A stretch of DNA of 64,000 nucleotides from Flaccisagitta enflata. Lineage: Eukaryota; Chaetognatha; Sagittoidea; Aphragmophora. The position numbers and the translations under genes are program-made. Below are positions 1 through 9,867 of the stretch, piece after piece (position 1 is the first letter of the stretch; each line of letters starts with the position of its first letter). The stretch covers positions 84,382,001 to 84,446,000 of the forward strand of contig OZ231126.1 in assembly GCA_965153355.1 (NCBI GenBank). The letters run 5' to 3'. The notes beneath the pieces are model-generated. The model had not been told where the DNA came from. It searched no databases and was given only the letters and a program-made list of their open reading frames with translations.

Positions 1-157
1 AAGAAAGAAAGAAGGAAAGAAAGAATGGAACAAGAAGAAAGAAGAAGAAAGAAGAAAGAAGAAAGAAAGAAAGAAAGAAGAAAGAAAGAAAGAAAGAAAA
101 AGAAAGAAAGAAAGAAAGAAAAAAAGAAAGAAAGAAAAAAAAAGAAAAAAAGAAAAA

Positions 158-241
<84 letters not shown>

Positions 242-249
242 AAGAAAGA
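1..249. repeat. (GAAA)n microsatellite
   Basis: A purine-rich tetranucleotide run with interruptions starts at the window edge. It gives an apparent Lys/Glu/Arg-only reading frame that is not a gene. Its partner in the other arm is the CTTT run at 46,463-46,990. Confidence 0.95.
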
Positions 250-456
250 ACCCTCAGCGTTTTTCCCAATATTACAAACGAACAAAGGCAAAAAAAAAAA
301 AAGAAAAAAAGACTGATTAGCTCTTTTAACGTTCTGTCATAAGTGGTGAAGTGGCAGCACATTTCTTTGATTAGACAATTAGTCTAGCCTCTGCGAGTGG
401 ATAGGGGCAGTCATTCAGATAGCTGTTAAGATCACGGTGCAGGGGCTGTGTTTCAA

Positions 457-827
457 ACAAGGCCGGACACAAGGCTACCGAAGTCGCGTGCGGGTGGGCA
501 GGGGCCATATTTGACGTCACCAGACCATTTGGGCAGGAGCAGTGAGGTCAAAGAAATAAAATCATAACAAGGCCGGATACACGGCCATCAGTTGCGGACG
601 GGTGGGCAGGGGCAGTGGCGTTTTCCCACTTTTCGACTCGATGGTTACAGACGGACGGACGGACGGACGGACGGACGGACGGACGGACGGACGGACGGAC
701 GGACAAAGCCTCTTATAGAGTTGCGTGTCCGCAACTAAAAAAAGGAAAATGTGACGAACCGACCGACCGACCGACCGACCAACCGACGGACAAAGCAGGT
801 TGTAGAGTCGCGTGCACGCGACTGAAA
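457..827 (+). mobile_element. Nested pair of hairpin-GTCC elements
   Basis: The outer copy (subfamily A) starts at CAAGGCCGG (458), has AGTCGCGTGCGGG as its start segment and ends in the hairpin AGTCGCGTGCACGCGACT (806-823). Between about 567 and 745 it is interrupted by a complete subfamily B copy with start segment AGTTGCGGACGGG, a long GACG run and hairpin AGTTGCGTGTCCGCAACT (719-736). The outer sequence resumes at GTGACGAACCGACC. The reading frame across this stretch is an artefact of the tetranucleotide run. Confidence 0.75.
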
Positions 828-1068
828 ATTACTCGCGATTCGCGAAGGTTCGAGAAAGCAAAAAAAAAAAGTTCAAGTCTGACTGTCAGACAGACAGGTA
901 AACCGACCAACCTACCGACATCGCAACTGCAACAGTCGCGTGCACGCGATGGAAAACAAGCATGGGCCCACAGAGGAATACCGGGCCCCTAAAGAATTGA
1001 AAAATCCAGGCGCCCCACCTCATCTCTTAATTTTTCTCCCCTTTCCCCCTTTCTCTTTATTTCCATTA

Positions 1069-1113
1069 CCAATAAAGGCGGCTAATCGCCGACCGGAAAA
1101 AAGTCGTAAATGA
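1069..1113 (+). repeat. Recurrent AATAAAGGCGGCT... motif
   Basis: A 45-bp motif containing AATAAAGGCGGCT, then CGCCGAC, then GAAAAAAGTCGTAAATG. Relatives occur at 9,465-9,512 (reverse), 18,478-18,525 (reverse) and the right-arm partners of those two (36,758-36,800, 27,630-27,675). Each lies within about 350 bp of a GA/CT or CA/GT microsatellite. Function unknown; it may be a conserved block of an unnamed interspersed repeat. Confidence 0.5.
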
Positions 1114-1185
1114 GAGTTTCTTTTTTTCAGTGCATGACCCTCTGTGAGTGCATCTCATACTGTCTGGTTGACTGCCTGTGTGTTT

Positions 1186-1342
1186 TTAGTCACGGACACG
1201 CGACTCTACACCTTGCTGTGTCGGTCCGTCAGTCCATCGGGTTGGTCCGTCCCTCCATCACATTTCTAAATTCCGACCGATGTTCGCAGTACTGCTCCTG
1301 CCCAACCGTCCGCGACTGGATTGCCGTGTATCCGGCCTTGTT
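1186..1342 (-). mobile_element. Hairpin-GTCC element, subfamily C, reverse orientation
   Basis: The terminal hairpin is at 1,188-1,205 (AGTCACGGACACGCGACT). A CTACACCTTGCTGTGTC block and a GTCC-rich run follow, and the element closes with CCGTCCGCGACTGG and CCGGCCTTG. The start segment AGTCGCGGAC can pair with the hairpin arm GTCCGTGACT with one G-T wobble. Confidence 0.7.
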
Positions 1343-1389
1343 GTTATTCAATCTACAGTTGTCTTTTCTTTCTCTCAGTCTTCCTCTGT

Positions 1390-1641
<252 letters not shown>

Positions 1642-1789
1642 GTGATGAAAATATCAAAGTTAGCGTCATAAAAGTTGGAGTCAATTTGCATAACATTTTT
1701 ACTCATCTCTTATGTTACATAAGGCCAAAAAATTGAGATCAATGAAAAATATCGCTTTTGCAAAAATGCGAAAAAATAAAAAAAAATTC

Positions 1790-2000
1790 AAAAATTCATA
1801 ACTCCTAAACTATTAATCGTACAGACTTCTGGTTGGCGCCATTTGAAAGAGAAAAATTAGTTCTTTCTTAGCTGTGAATATCAAAAAAAACATCATCAGC
1901 CAAAAATAACTTTCTAAAATTGCCTCAAAAATGGAAAACTTTATTTCTCCCATACGTTTCAAAAAGTCGAATTACGTAATTCGACTTTTTTCCAATAATT
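1790..2000. repeat. Interspersed repeat ending in a 30-bp perfect palindrome
   Basis: A block of about 210 bp contains TTGGCGCCATTTGAAAGAG, an A-rich bridge at 1,883-1,891 and GGAAAACTTTATTTCTCCC. It ends in a perfect self-complementary 30-mer at 1,961-1,990 (AAAAAGTCGAATTACG... and its complement). A second copy at 8,869-9,240 is split by a hairpin-GTCC insertion at the A/T-rich bridge. Class unknown. Confidence 0.6.
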
Positions 2001-2619
2001 AAGGGGCCCTCCGGGCCCCCTAAGGCCCGAGCCCCTATAATTTGTTTAAGTTGCATAGGCCTCTGTGGGCACCTGAAGACAAGATTTACATGGCCTCCGA
2101 TGACTGCGCTGCTCGTGAATGTTTTGACTCTTAGAATTGATTGATGGATTGATTGATTGATTGGTGGATTTATTCATTGATTGATGATTCATTCATTTTT
2201 TGATCCCAATAGAAACGAAGATAGCCATGATTGAAAGAAGCCTTCTTGCGCTGTCGCGCACACCTTCTCACTTGTTCAGTCCAAATTACATGATCAATAT
2301 CATTTTTCTCTGCTTGTATCCTTTCCTCACCAAAAAATGTTCAGTCGCCCACAAATAGGCAAACTAGCATTACTCTTTATGTGGCAGGGTGCGGTTGGAC
2401 AGGGGGTGTTTTCCAAAAAAAAAGTCATTCAAAAATCTAATTCAATAAGATGAGCGGACAAACGGACAGGCAAATGAATGGACATTGGACAGACAGATGG
2501 ATGACGGACCTACCGACTGACCGAGTCGCCATGTCTAGCTGCTGCTTATCCCATTTATTTCATTAGTACAGACGATGAACGATTCGAGCTCATTCTTTTA
2601 AATTTGTACTGATTTGCAG
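2001..2619. other. Non-coding upstream of gene A exon
   Basis: It begins with a GC-rich palindromic stretch (GGGGCCCTCCGGGCCCC, about 2,003-2,019), then a short (TTGA)n run (2,138-2,200) and otherwise unremarkable sequence up to the pyrimidine-rich acceptor before 2,620. No gene is seen. The first 123 bases' partner in the right arm is present twice (44,693-44,815 and 45,525-45,647). Confidence 0.6.
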
Positions 2620-2736
2620 GTGTTGGATCACAAGGAGGAGACCCTGAAGCATCCTCTTTCTCGAACTCGCAATAAGCTAACTCCCTTCATCACAAACGCC
2701 AAAACCACTTGTGGCATTTTTTTCGACAGGAAGCAG
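2620..2736 (+). CDS. Gene A, penultimate coding exon (unrecognised protein), left-arm copy
   Basis: A 117-bp exon opens after a good acceptor (TACTGATTTGCAG) and closes at a near-consensus donor (AAGCAG/GTGAGG). Only one of the three frames is open throughout, and it reads exactly 39 codons, phase 0 at both ends, from VLDHKEETLKHPLSRTRN to CGIFFDRKQ. The composition is mixed and protein-like, unlike the simple-sequence frames around it. The next exon on this strand (6,653) starts in the matching phase, about 3.9 kb away. No family or function is recognised. The right-arm partner (44,073-44,189) is identical over all 117 bases, consistent with a recent duplication or an assembly fold. Upstream exons must lie before base 1. 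A chance open exon is possible but unlikely with two good splice sites. Confidence 0.6.
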
Positions 2737-2780
2737 GTGAGGTTTTCTAGTGATTCTTGGTATTAATGAATAAGCTTTAA

Positions 2781-2799
2781 AGTCGCTTGCTAAGCGACT
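2781..2799. repeat. Solo terminal hairpin, AGTCGCTTGCTAAGCGACT type
   Basis: An isolated hairpin with 8-bp arms AGTCGCTT/AAGCGACT, related to the ends of the hairpin-GTCC family. It is in the gene A intron 45 bp after the donor. The partner is at 44,012-44,030. A variant (AGTCGCTTACCAAGCGACT) occurs near 22,220. Confidence 0.6.
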
Positions 2800-3263
2800 T
2801 ATGGGGGCTATCGCATTGGGCGCATTAGCTAGATTTCAAAGAGATAATCCCTATGTAATTTCTCGATAATCTTCCCAATGAGACAACCCCTTAAGTGAGA
2901 GAGTGAGTCCGTCGGTCCATTTGCCTGTCGGTAGGTGTGTAACGCTTTTTTGAATGTATGATCGGCCAAATTTGTGATTTCAGTTTCCATCAAAATCACT
3001 CGTCAAACTTTTGGATGACCAGCCTACGTTTGCAAAAGACCAGTGCCTCGAAAGTCTCTGAATGATCAACACCTGTCCATGTTTTATTGTCGTAGTCTCA
3101 CTTTACTTGTATGACTGGGCCTAATTAGGCTAATTTATGAACGATATTTTTTTTGGATTGGATTGGATTTGATTGAAAAAAAAAGCTTATTTATCAGTTT
3201 TTTGTTAGAAACTTTTGGATAGATTTAATCAATGTTCATTTGCACCAATCTAACTTAAATCTA

Positions 3264-6200
3264 TACAGTGGGTGGCATGCTTATGGTAGAAATCTTTTCC
3301 ACAGTGAAATGATTTCCATTAACAAAACTTTTCTATCTAGAAAAGATTTCTACGGCCAAATCTTTTCACATCATGAATCTCTCAGCTGTAGGAGATAAAA
3401 TGATGTAGACGATGACTCGTTATCGCTGTTGGGCTATTGCTTGTCTTGACTCAGTTGGAAGGGGGAGGTCGCAGGAATATGTTGCGAAATTGAAATGATC
3501 GTGTTTCCTAGGTGAAATGATGGCGCAGGTGACACTCTAGAATTATGTAAAGTACGCTTAATAAGTGCACACTACTATCTTGTTCAAATCAAGAGTCCGC
3601 GCGATGACATTAAGTCCCCCTTTGGTGTCAGATTGATAGAAAACTCTAATTTTTTGTGATGAATGTTTATTTAAGCATCTTTGGGTATTCAATGTGTTTC
3701 ATATAACCTTTTCTATGTTATCAGAGAGCTTAATAACTTATTTCAGTGTTACCTATCAATTAATTTCAGGAGCAATTTTGACCACTTTCTTGTTTTGAGA
3801 GGTATGCACTCAATTTGATGTAAAATCTAAACGGCTAGAGCTTGGCGGCATTTGAAAGCCCTTTTGAAGCTCTTTACATCGGTCACCAATTTTCCTATGT
3901 TTCTGTAACTGATAAGTGCAGAAACATGAAAAATACATGCCTGAATTTCAAAAAGAAATTCTTGTCTAATTCATCAGCATAGTTTAAGGTGAACTCTTTT
4001 ACTCTTTTTGCATTAAAATCCAAACGAATTGAGCTACAATGCTCTGCTTGGCGGCATTTGATCGCATTTTTGAAGAGCTTTCTAACGGTCAACGGTTTTC
4101 CAAGGGTTTTCTTCACCATTTGGATGAAATATGACAAAAACTACCGGACTCTTGTTTTGAACAAGATAGTACACATCGATGATTTGTTATCGCCGTTGGG
4201 TTATTGTCTGCTGACTCGCGATTCCGTCTGTTGACTCGCGATTCTGTCTGTTGACTCGCGATTCCGTCTGTTGACTAGCGATGCCATCTGTTGACTCGCG
4301 ATTCTGTCTGTTTACTCGCGATTGCGTCTGTTGACTCGCGATTCCGTCTGTTGACTCGCGATTCCTTCTGTTGACTCGCAATTCCATCTGTTGATTCGCG
4401 ATTCCATCTGTTGACTCGAGATTCCGTCTGTTGAGTAGCGATTCTGTCTGTTGACTCGCGATTCCGTCTGTTGACTCGCAATTCCGTCTGCTGATTCGCG
4501 ATTCCATCTGTTGACTCGAGATTCCGTCTGTTGACTCGCGATTCTGTCTGTTGACTCGCGATTCTGTCTGTTGACTCACAGTTCCGTCTGTTGACTCGCA
4601 ATTCTGTCTGTTGACTCGCGATTCTGTCTGTTGACTCGCGATTCCGTCTGTTGACTCGCAATTCTGTCTGTTGACTCGCGATTCTGTCTGTTGACTTGCA
4701 ATTTTGTCTGTTGACTCGCAATTCTGTCTGTTGACTTGTGATTCCGTCTGTTGACTCGCGATTCCGTCTGTTGACTCGCCATTCCGTCTGTTGACTCGCA
4801 ATTCTGTCTGTTGATGCGCCATTCTGTCTGTTGACGCGTGATTCTGTCTGTTGACGTGCGGTTCTGTCTGTTGACTCGCGATTTTGTCTGTTGACTCGCG
4901 ATTTTTTCTGTTAATCGCGATTCTGTCTGTTGACTTGCGGTTCTGTCTGTTGACTCGCAATTTTGTCTGTTGACTTGCTATTTTGTCTGTTGACTTGCGA
5001 TTTTGTCTGTTGACTTGCGATTTTGTCTGTTGACTTGCAATCTTGTCTGTTGACTCGCGGTTCCATACATGTTGACTTGCAATTCTGTCTGTTGACTCGC
5101 GATTCCATATGTTGACTTGTGATTCCGTCTGTTGACTTGCGATTCTGTCTGCTGACTTGCAATGCCATCTGTTAACTTGCGATGCCCTCTGTTGACTTGC
5201 GATTCCATATGTTGACTCGTGATTCCATCTGTTGGCTCGCGATTCCATCTGTTGACTCGTGATTCGTCTGTTGACTCGCGATTACATCTGTTGACTCATG
5301 ATTCCATCTGTTGACTCGTGATCCATCTGTTGACCTGCGATTCCATCTATTGACCTGCGAGTCTGTCTGTTGACGCACAATTCCGTCTGTTGACTCGCGA
5401 TTCTGTCTGTTGACTCAGGATTCCGTCTGTTGACTCGCGATTCCGTCTGTTGACTCGCGATTCCGTCTGTTGACTCGCGACTCCGTCTGTTGACTCCCAA
5501 TTCTGTCTGCTCAATCCCGTTTCTGTTTGCTTAATACCAATTTTGTCCGTTCAATCCCGATTTTGTCGCTTCAATCCCATTTCAGTCTGTTAAATCCCCT
5601 TTTTGTCTGTTCAGTCTCGATTCTGTCTATTGATTTTTTTCAATCCTGAATCAGGATTCCTGATTCTGTTGAATCCCAATTCAGGCTGTTCAATACCGAT
5701 TCTGCCTGTTCTACCATCAAATGGCGCGTAAACAGCGAGGGATCTGTGCGCTTTGGTCAAATCCCCTGGCCAATGTCCACATCGCAATCTTACAAGCGTT
5801 GGAGTGTGTGAGTATGGCTCTGTCTCTACTCGCAACAATAGCGTTTTAACAGACTTCTCGATCGCTTAATAGTTGTAATACTACGTCTTTTTGCCCACAT
5901 TGCTCACCCCGCTCATTAGCAGCCCGATGGCAAAGCACCACTGTGCTAGGCTCGCTACATTCACAGGCTCACTCACTCACTTTGCTCACCCACTCATAAG
6001 ATGGTTAGTATCAATGAATAATTCAATATGTGTTCACTCTTTTAAGGCAACGTCTGGGATTTACCGCGTTTCTTTTCAATAGAGACACACCAATTGAGTC
6101 ATTATAAGCAATAGCCAAACAGTCATAGCGAATCATCATCTACGTCATGTTTTCTCCTATAGCTGAGAGATTCTTGATAAGAAAAGATTCGGCTATAGAA

Positions 6201-6284
6201 TTCTTTTCTAGATAGAAAAGATTCCCTTAAAGAAATGATTTCGTTATAGAAATGATTTCTACCATTAGCATGGCGCCCACTGTA
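3264..6284. mobile_element. 3-kb TIR element with TA flanks, inside the gene A intron
   Basis: The left end (TACAGTGGGTGGCATGCTTA) and right end (reverse complement TACAGTGGGCGCCATGCTAA) are inverted repeats extending about 200 bp, through TTTTCTATCTAGAAAAGA and CTCTCAGCTRTAGGAGA. The TA at each edge and the CAGTGGG start are typical of Tc1/mariner-type, especially pogo-like, elements. No transposase frame is present, so it is non-autonomous. Inside are a further inverted pair (3,560-3,600 with 4,142-4,180) and a large 20-bp minisatellite. The right-arm partner is 40,451-43,545. Confidence 0.65.
4203..5640 (-). repeat. 20-bp minisatellite, about 65-70 units
   Basis: The unit is GTTGACTCGCGATTCCGTCT. 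Three units fill each 60-base row almost without slippage. Beyond about 5,500 the units decay (TTCAATCCCGATTTTGTC-like). Since 20 is not divisible by 3 and the unit lacks stops on the minus strand, all three minus frames stay open. The longest, 353 codons at 4,187-5,248, is a 20-residue repeat rich in S, Q, R, N and T. I regard it as a by-product, not a gene. Confidence 0.9.
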
Positions 6285-6652
6285 TAAGTAAACGAAAGAA
6301 TTTTTCAATCGCTGTTCAGACTGTTCAGTCTCTTCAGTACTGAAATTCGCATGCCATTATCTTTCTCTGCCTTAGTTTGACAGGTTTTGAAAGATAGTTG
6401 GTTAATTTTGCTAATTCTATAGCATTCATCATTGTCAATGTTTTCCATATTATACAGTAATTTCGGCAATGCTTGATGATATTCATGAGTATAATCAGAA
6501 TTTTTAAAGCTCTATCTGGTGATGTAATCAAAATAAATCAAAGTTCAAAGTTCTGTGTCTGAATTAAAGAGCACTATGTTTTCGTGACAATAATATTTGA
6601 ACAGGTGTTAATACTATTGTTCATGTTTCTTACCCTTCCTTTTTCTCCTCAG

Positions 6653-6718
6653 TACCATGGCCATCTTGATTTTGGCATCCCCGCGGCTGATCTTGTCAAA
6701 TGGCGTGCATCATACTGA
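6653..6718 (+). CDS. Gene A, last coding exon with stop, left-arm copy
   Basis: A strong pyrimidine-rich acceptor (CCTTCCTTTTTCTCCTCAG) precedes 21 codons, YHGHLDFGIPAADLVKWRAS and a final Y, then TGA at 6,716-6,718. The phase matches the donor at 2,736, so the joined reading runs ...FFDRKQ then YHGHLD... without a break. The intron of about 3.9 kb contains a solo hairpin and the 3-kb TIR element with its minisatellite. Family not recognised. The right-arm copy (40,017-40,082) is identical over 66 bases. No convincing AATAAA was found within about 500 bp downstream, so the 3' end is undefined. An alternative is that this is an internal exon read in another frame. Confidence 0.5.
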   Translation, partial: YHGHLDFGIPAADLVKWRASY

Positions 6719-8309
6719 TGGTGAAACTATCTGATCACAAATCATGCCTAAACAGACGGATAAAGAGCTTCGGGCGACACTGTACAGAAAATATAAATCG
6801 AATTTTAAAAGATACCATTTCATTAGCGAACGACTCTTCGGTTGCTGTTGCATGCTGGTTCCTTTGTTCTCTTCGTTACGAGGGAGGATGAAAAACAGCA
6901 CAAGAAGTCGTTTGAATTTGATGAACCAGAAACTAAGGACTTGGATGTATGGGACTCCACGTCCATCACGTGTCCGAAGTCACGTGACACGAAACGATTT
7001 GGCTTAAATATGCGAACATACATAGAGTCGGGAGGGGGGGGGGGCGAACAAATGGACGGACAAAAGAGATAGAGGTCAAAGACTTACCAATAGTATACGG
7101 ATGATGACATTTAAGAGGAGCTATCAGGAACGGCGCTTTTTCATGGATTCAACCCTTGTTTGATAATCACTACAGCGTTTCCTTTTTGTATACATTGATG
7201 TAACTGTTCGCTATTTTATGTGAGTGTTGTATATACCAAAAATGAAATAGATCCAGAGATCATACGAGAGAGATGTTATTTACAAAATGTTTTAGCCTAG
7301 AAACTGGAATACAAAACACATTGCCAATTTCCCTTGCGCGTGGGTAGCTACTTGAGCTTTCAGCTTTAGTTTCCAGTGGATTTAAAGAGAACTCCCACAC
7401 CTAGCCTCTAAGGCTCTAACTACGCAACAACCGACTCAAAACGCTCAACCCACCTAAACTAAGAGCCAAATCAGCCAAGCTCTAATGTGCCAGTTGCTTG
7501 CTTCATATAACGTTTATGCAATGTATTTCTTTGTCCCGCTAATCCAATACTAGGCCCCAAAATCAAAAAGAGTTGAAAGATTTGCAACCAAGTACACTTT
7601 TATGAATTGACTTTTACGAATTTTAGGAACCGTTAACCCCAATGATAGACAGGAGTAGTCAAAAATCAAAATATTATTTTTGACCATTTTTTTGGTTGCG
7701 GTGCATTCATATGCATCTAGTAAGATGTTATCAAGCCACTTTTTCTCAAACGGATGTTGGTAAATATGGTCAATCGCGCTTAATTTAACATTAATTGGCC
7801 GTTTTATTTTTGTTTTCACTCAAATTGAAATGCGAAATTTGGATTGAAACTCAAACTGTTACTTCCAAACAACATTTACTATCATCACCTAAAATGTTGT
7901 GAAATTTCAAAGTCTCTAAGATGCATATGCTTATGCAAATAAGTCGCCCAGACAAATTTGCATACTGAAAGACAACCTTTAAAAGACATTCTGCAGTGAG
8001 CTGCAAGGAGAAAATTGTTAAGGTGAATGACATTCAATTACATCTTTGATTTTGTTTCTTAGTTAAAATTTACAGAAATTTACTGAATTATTCAGGTTTT
8101 GATTGACAAAAAAAAATGTAGTTGAATCAATCCCACTACCGGTGGCTACCAATGACACCTAAGTCTAAGCACGATACCCTCCGCTAAAAATTATCTATGT
8201 GCCTTTAAAAACAATGTTACAATTTTATGAATGCTCTTTTGTCATCTGCTGGCAATTGACCGATTCTAGTCTGCCAACTGTGCAACGGATGAAATCGCGA
8301 AATAAAAAA

Positions 8310-8313
<4 letters not shown>
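6719..8313. other. Non-repetitive stretch with weak open frames
   Basis: This is probably 3' UTR and intergenic. One + frame (6,842-7,072) reads a mixed composition ending in poly-Gly from a G run. Two minus-strand frames (7,550-7,819, 89 codons; 7,851-8,033, 60 codons, preceded in that strand by a good TTCTCCTTGCAG acceptor) are also open. Each differs from its right-arm partner mainly at amino-acid-changing sites, so there is no sign of coding constraint. I do not call genes here. Confidence 0.4.

Positions 8314-8356
<43 letters not shown>
8314..8356. repeat. (GA)n microsatellite
   Basis: About 43 bp here, against about 92 bp of CT at the partner site (38,320-38,409). Confidence 0.95.
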
Positions 8357-8361
<5 letters not shown>

Positions 8362-8868
8362 TCTTCTGTTGACACGTCCTAGTTGATTCCCTTTTCTATG
8401 TCCTGGTTGATTTCCTTTTCTGCCGCCAGATCAGACAGCAGCTTCGATCGGTCAAAACAAAAGGACAAAAGAGCAACTTATTGGTGATAGTAAAAAATAG
8501 CAAATTACCACATTTTTTGCGGGATGTATAGTGCGTAAATTGCAGTGGTATAGGTATAATGACCATTTGAAACGTCACATCAAGTTGCGCCGGAGTGGAC
8601 AATGAGTTTTAACTCTTGAAATTTGGGGCCTACGAATACGGAGAAGAAAAAAATCAATAGGATGACCGTTTTCCTTTTCTCCAAATTCAGTTCTTCCGTT
8701 TTTTGAGCACTCCAAGTATCCCAGCTAACTTCCACATGATATTTTGTTGCTGAAGAGACTAACAATTGCCTTAGAAAACCGCCCATTACAGAAAAATCAT
8801 CCTCAAAACAAGAACAAAAATATTGTGGACATTTTGTGTGATACAGATGTGTGGTCTTAATGATTGGA

Positions 8869-9240
8869 AAAAAGTTGAATTACTTAATTCGACTTTTTGA
8901 AACATAGGGGAGAAATAAAGTTTTCCATTTTCGGTTTGGGGCAATTATAGGAAGTTAGGCCATTTTGGGGCTGGGATGATACTTTTTAGTCGCGGACAAG
9001 CGACTCTACACCTTGCCGTGTCGGTCGGTCCGTCCGTCCGTCCATCCGTCCGTCCGTCCGTCCGTCACAAATATTTCTAAACTTGCGATCGTTCTTTGAA
9101 TTACCGCTCCTGCCAAACCGTCCGCGACTGGATTGCCGTGTATCCGGCCTTGTTTTTATATTCACAGCTAAGAAAGAGCTTATTTTTCTTTTTCAAATGG
9201 CGCCTGCCAGAAGTCTCTACAATCATTAGTTTTGGCGTCA
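8869..9240. repeat. Second copy of the 30-bp-palindrome repeat, split by an insertion
   Basis: A diverged palindrome (8,869-8,898, GTTGAATTACTTAATTCGAC core), then GGAGAAATAAAGTTTTCC, matches 1,790-2,000 in reverse. It is interrupted at its T-rich bridge by the hairpin-GTCC element at 8,987-9,152 and resumes with ATATTCACAGCTAAGAAAGA. Confidence 0.6.
8987..9152 (-). mobile_element. Hairpin-GTCC element, subfamily C, inserted in another repeat
   Basis: The hairpin AGTCGCGGACAAGCGACT is at 8,988-9,005, followed by CTACACCTTGCCGTGTCGG and a TCCG run. It ends CCGTCCGCGACTGG...CCGGCCTTG. Read from its own start, the segment AGTCGCGGAC is fully complementary to the hairpin arm GTCCGCGACT. In the right-arm partner (37,503-37,645) the hairpin has been lost. 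Confidence 0.75.
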
Positions 9241-9241
9241 T

Positions 9242-9243
9242 GA

Positions 9244-9275
<32 letters not shown>

Positions 9276-9351
9276 AGAGAGCAGAGAGAGAGAGAGAGAG
9301 AGAGAGAGCACACAGAGAGAGAGAGAGTGAGAGATCACACACAGAGAGAGA

Positions 9352-9400
<49 letters not shown>
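9242..9400. repeat. (CA)n(GA)n(CA)n compound microsatellite
   Basis: Alternating CA and GA blocks total about 160 bp. The partner tract at 36,888-37,412 is about 525 bp, the largest length difference between the arms. Confidence 0.95.
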
Positions 9401-9403
<3 letters not shown>

Positions 9404-9464
9404 GGCAAAAAAGACACAGAGAAACAGATGTCATGAGGTGCTCACACTGAAGAACATGCAGAAA

Positions 9465-9512
9465 AAAAAATCCCATTTACAACTTTTTTCCAGTCGGCGA
9501 GAGCCGCCTTTA
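9465..9512 (-). repeat. Recurrent AATAAAGGCGGCT... motif, second copy
   Basis: Reverse-strand relative of the 1,069-1,113 motif (AATAAAGGCGGCTCTCGCCG on the minus strand), next to the CA/GA tract. Confidence 0.45.
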
Positions 9513-9565
9513 TTGTACATGAAGAAGTTCGTAGTGTCTTGTACCAACTGAACCTGACAAAAACT

Positions 9566-9730
9566 CAGACAGCGATATGCAAATAAGGACATAAAAAAGT
9601 GCTGTTAAACAAACGGAAGATGACCAATTTTTGGAAAAAGAAGAATGGTGAGGGCCATGAAATTAGTCCCTCCGCATTGGGTTAGGGGGACGTAAAGAAA
9701 TTCAATTTTTTTGCTATGTGAAGCACCCAA
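9566..9730 (-). mobile_element. Truncated GGTGCTTCACATAGC MITE
   Basis: Only one terminal repeat (TTTTGCTATGTGAAGCACCC, ending about 9,727) and about 140 bp of adjacent interior survive, including the GGAAGATGACCAATTTTTG block that also lies near the right end of the full copy at 16,154-16,641. The other end is missing. Confidence 0.6.
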
Positions 9731-9867
9731 ATGTACCAGCAACAACCCCAAGATACTCAAACCACCTTCACAGTCAGCCAGATCAGCCAAGCTATAGAAA
9801 ATTCCCCTCACCCACTACCCAGCCTCTTAGCCCTGGTCCGTCGGTCGATCTGTCACAGTTGTTTTTG

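Noticed and set aside
457-827. Hairpin-GTCC elements as Helitrons (hairpin plus CTAA near the 3' end)
   Set aside because: The filled/empty comparison shows a 23-bp direct repeat, whereas Helitrons do not duplicate their target. The CT lies inside the hairpin rather than downstream of it.
4187-5248. 353-codon repetitive protein
   Set aside because: It is a 20-bp minisatellite open in three frames inside a TIR element, with no codon-level constraint between arms.
4203-5640. CRISPR-like array
   Set aside because: The 20-bp units are contiguous with no spacers, and the context is eukaryotic.
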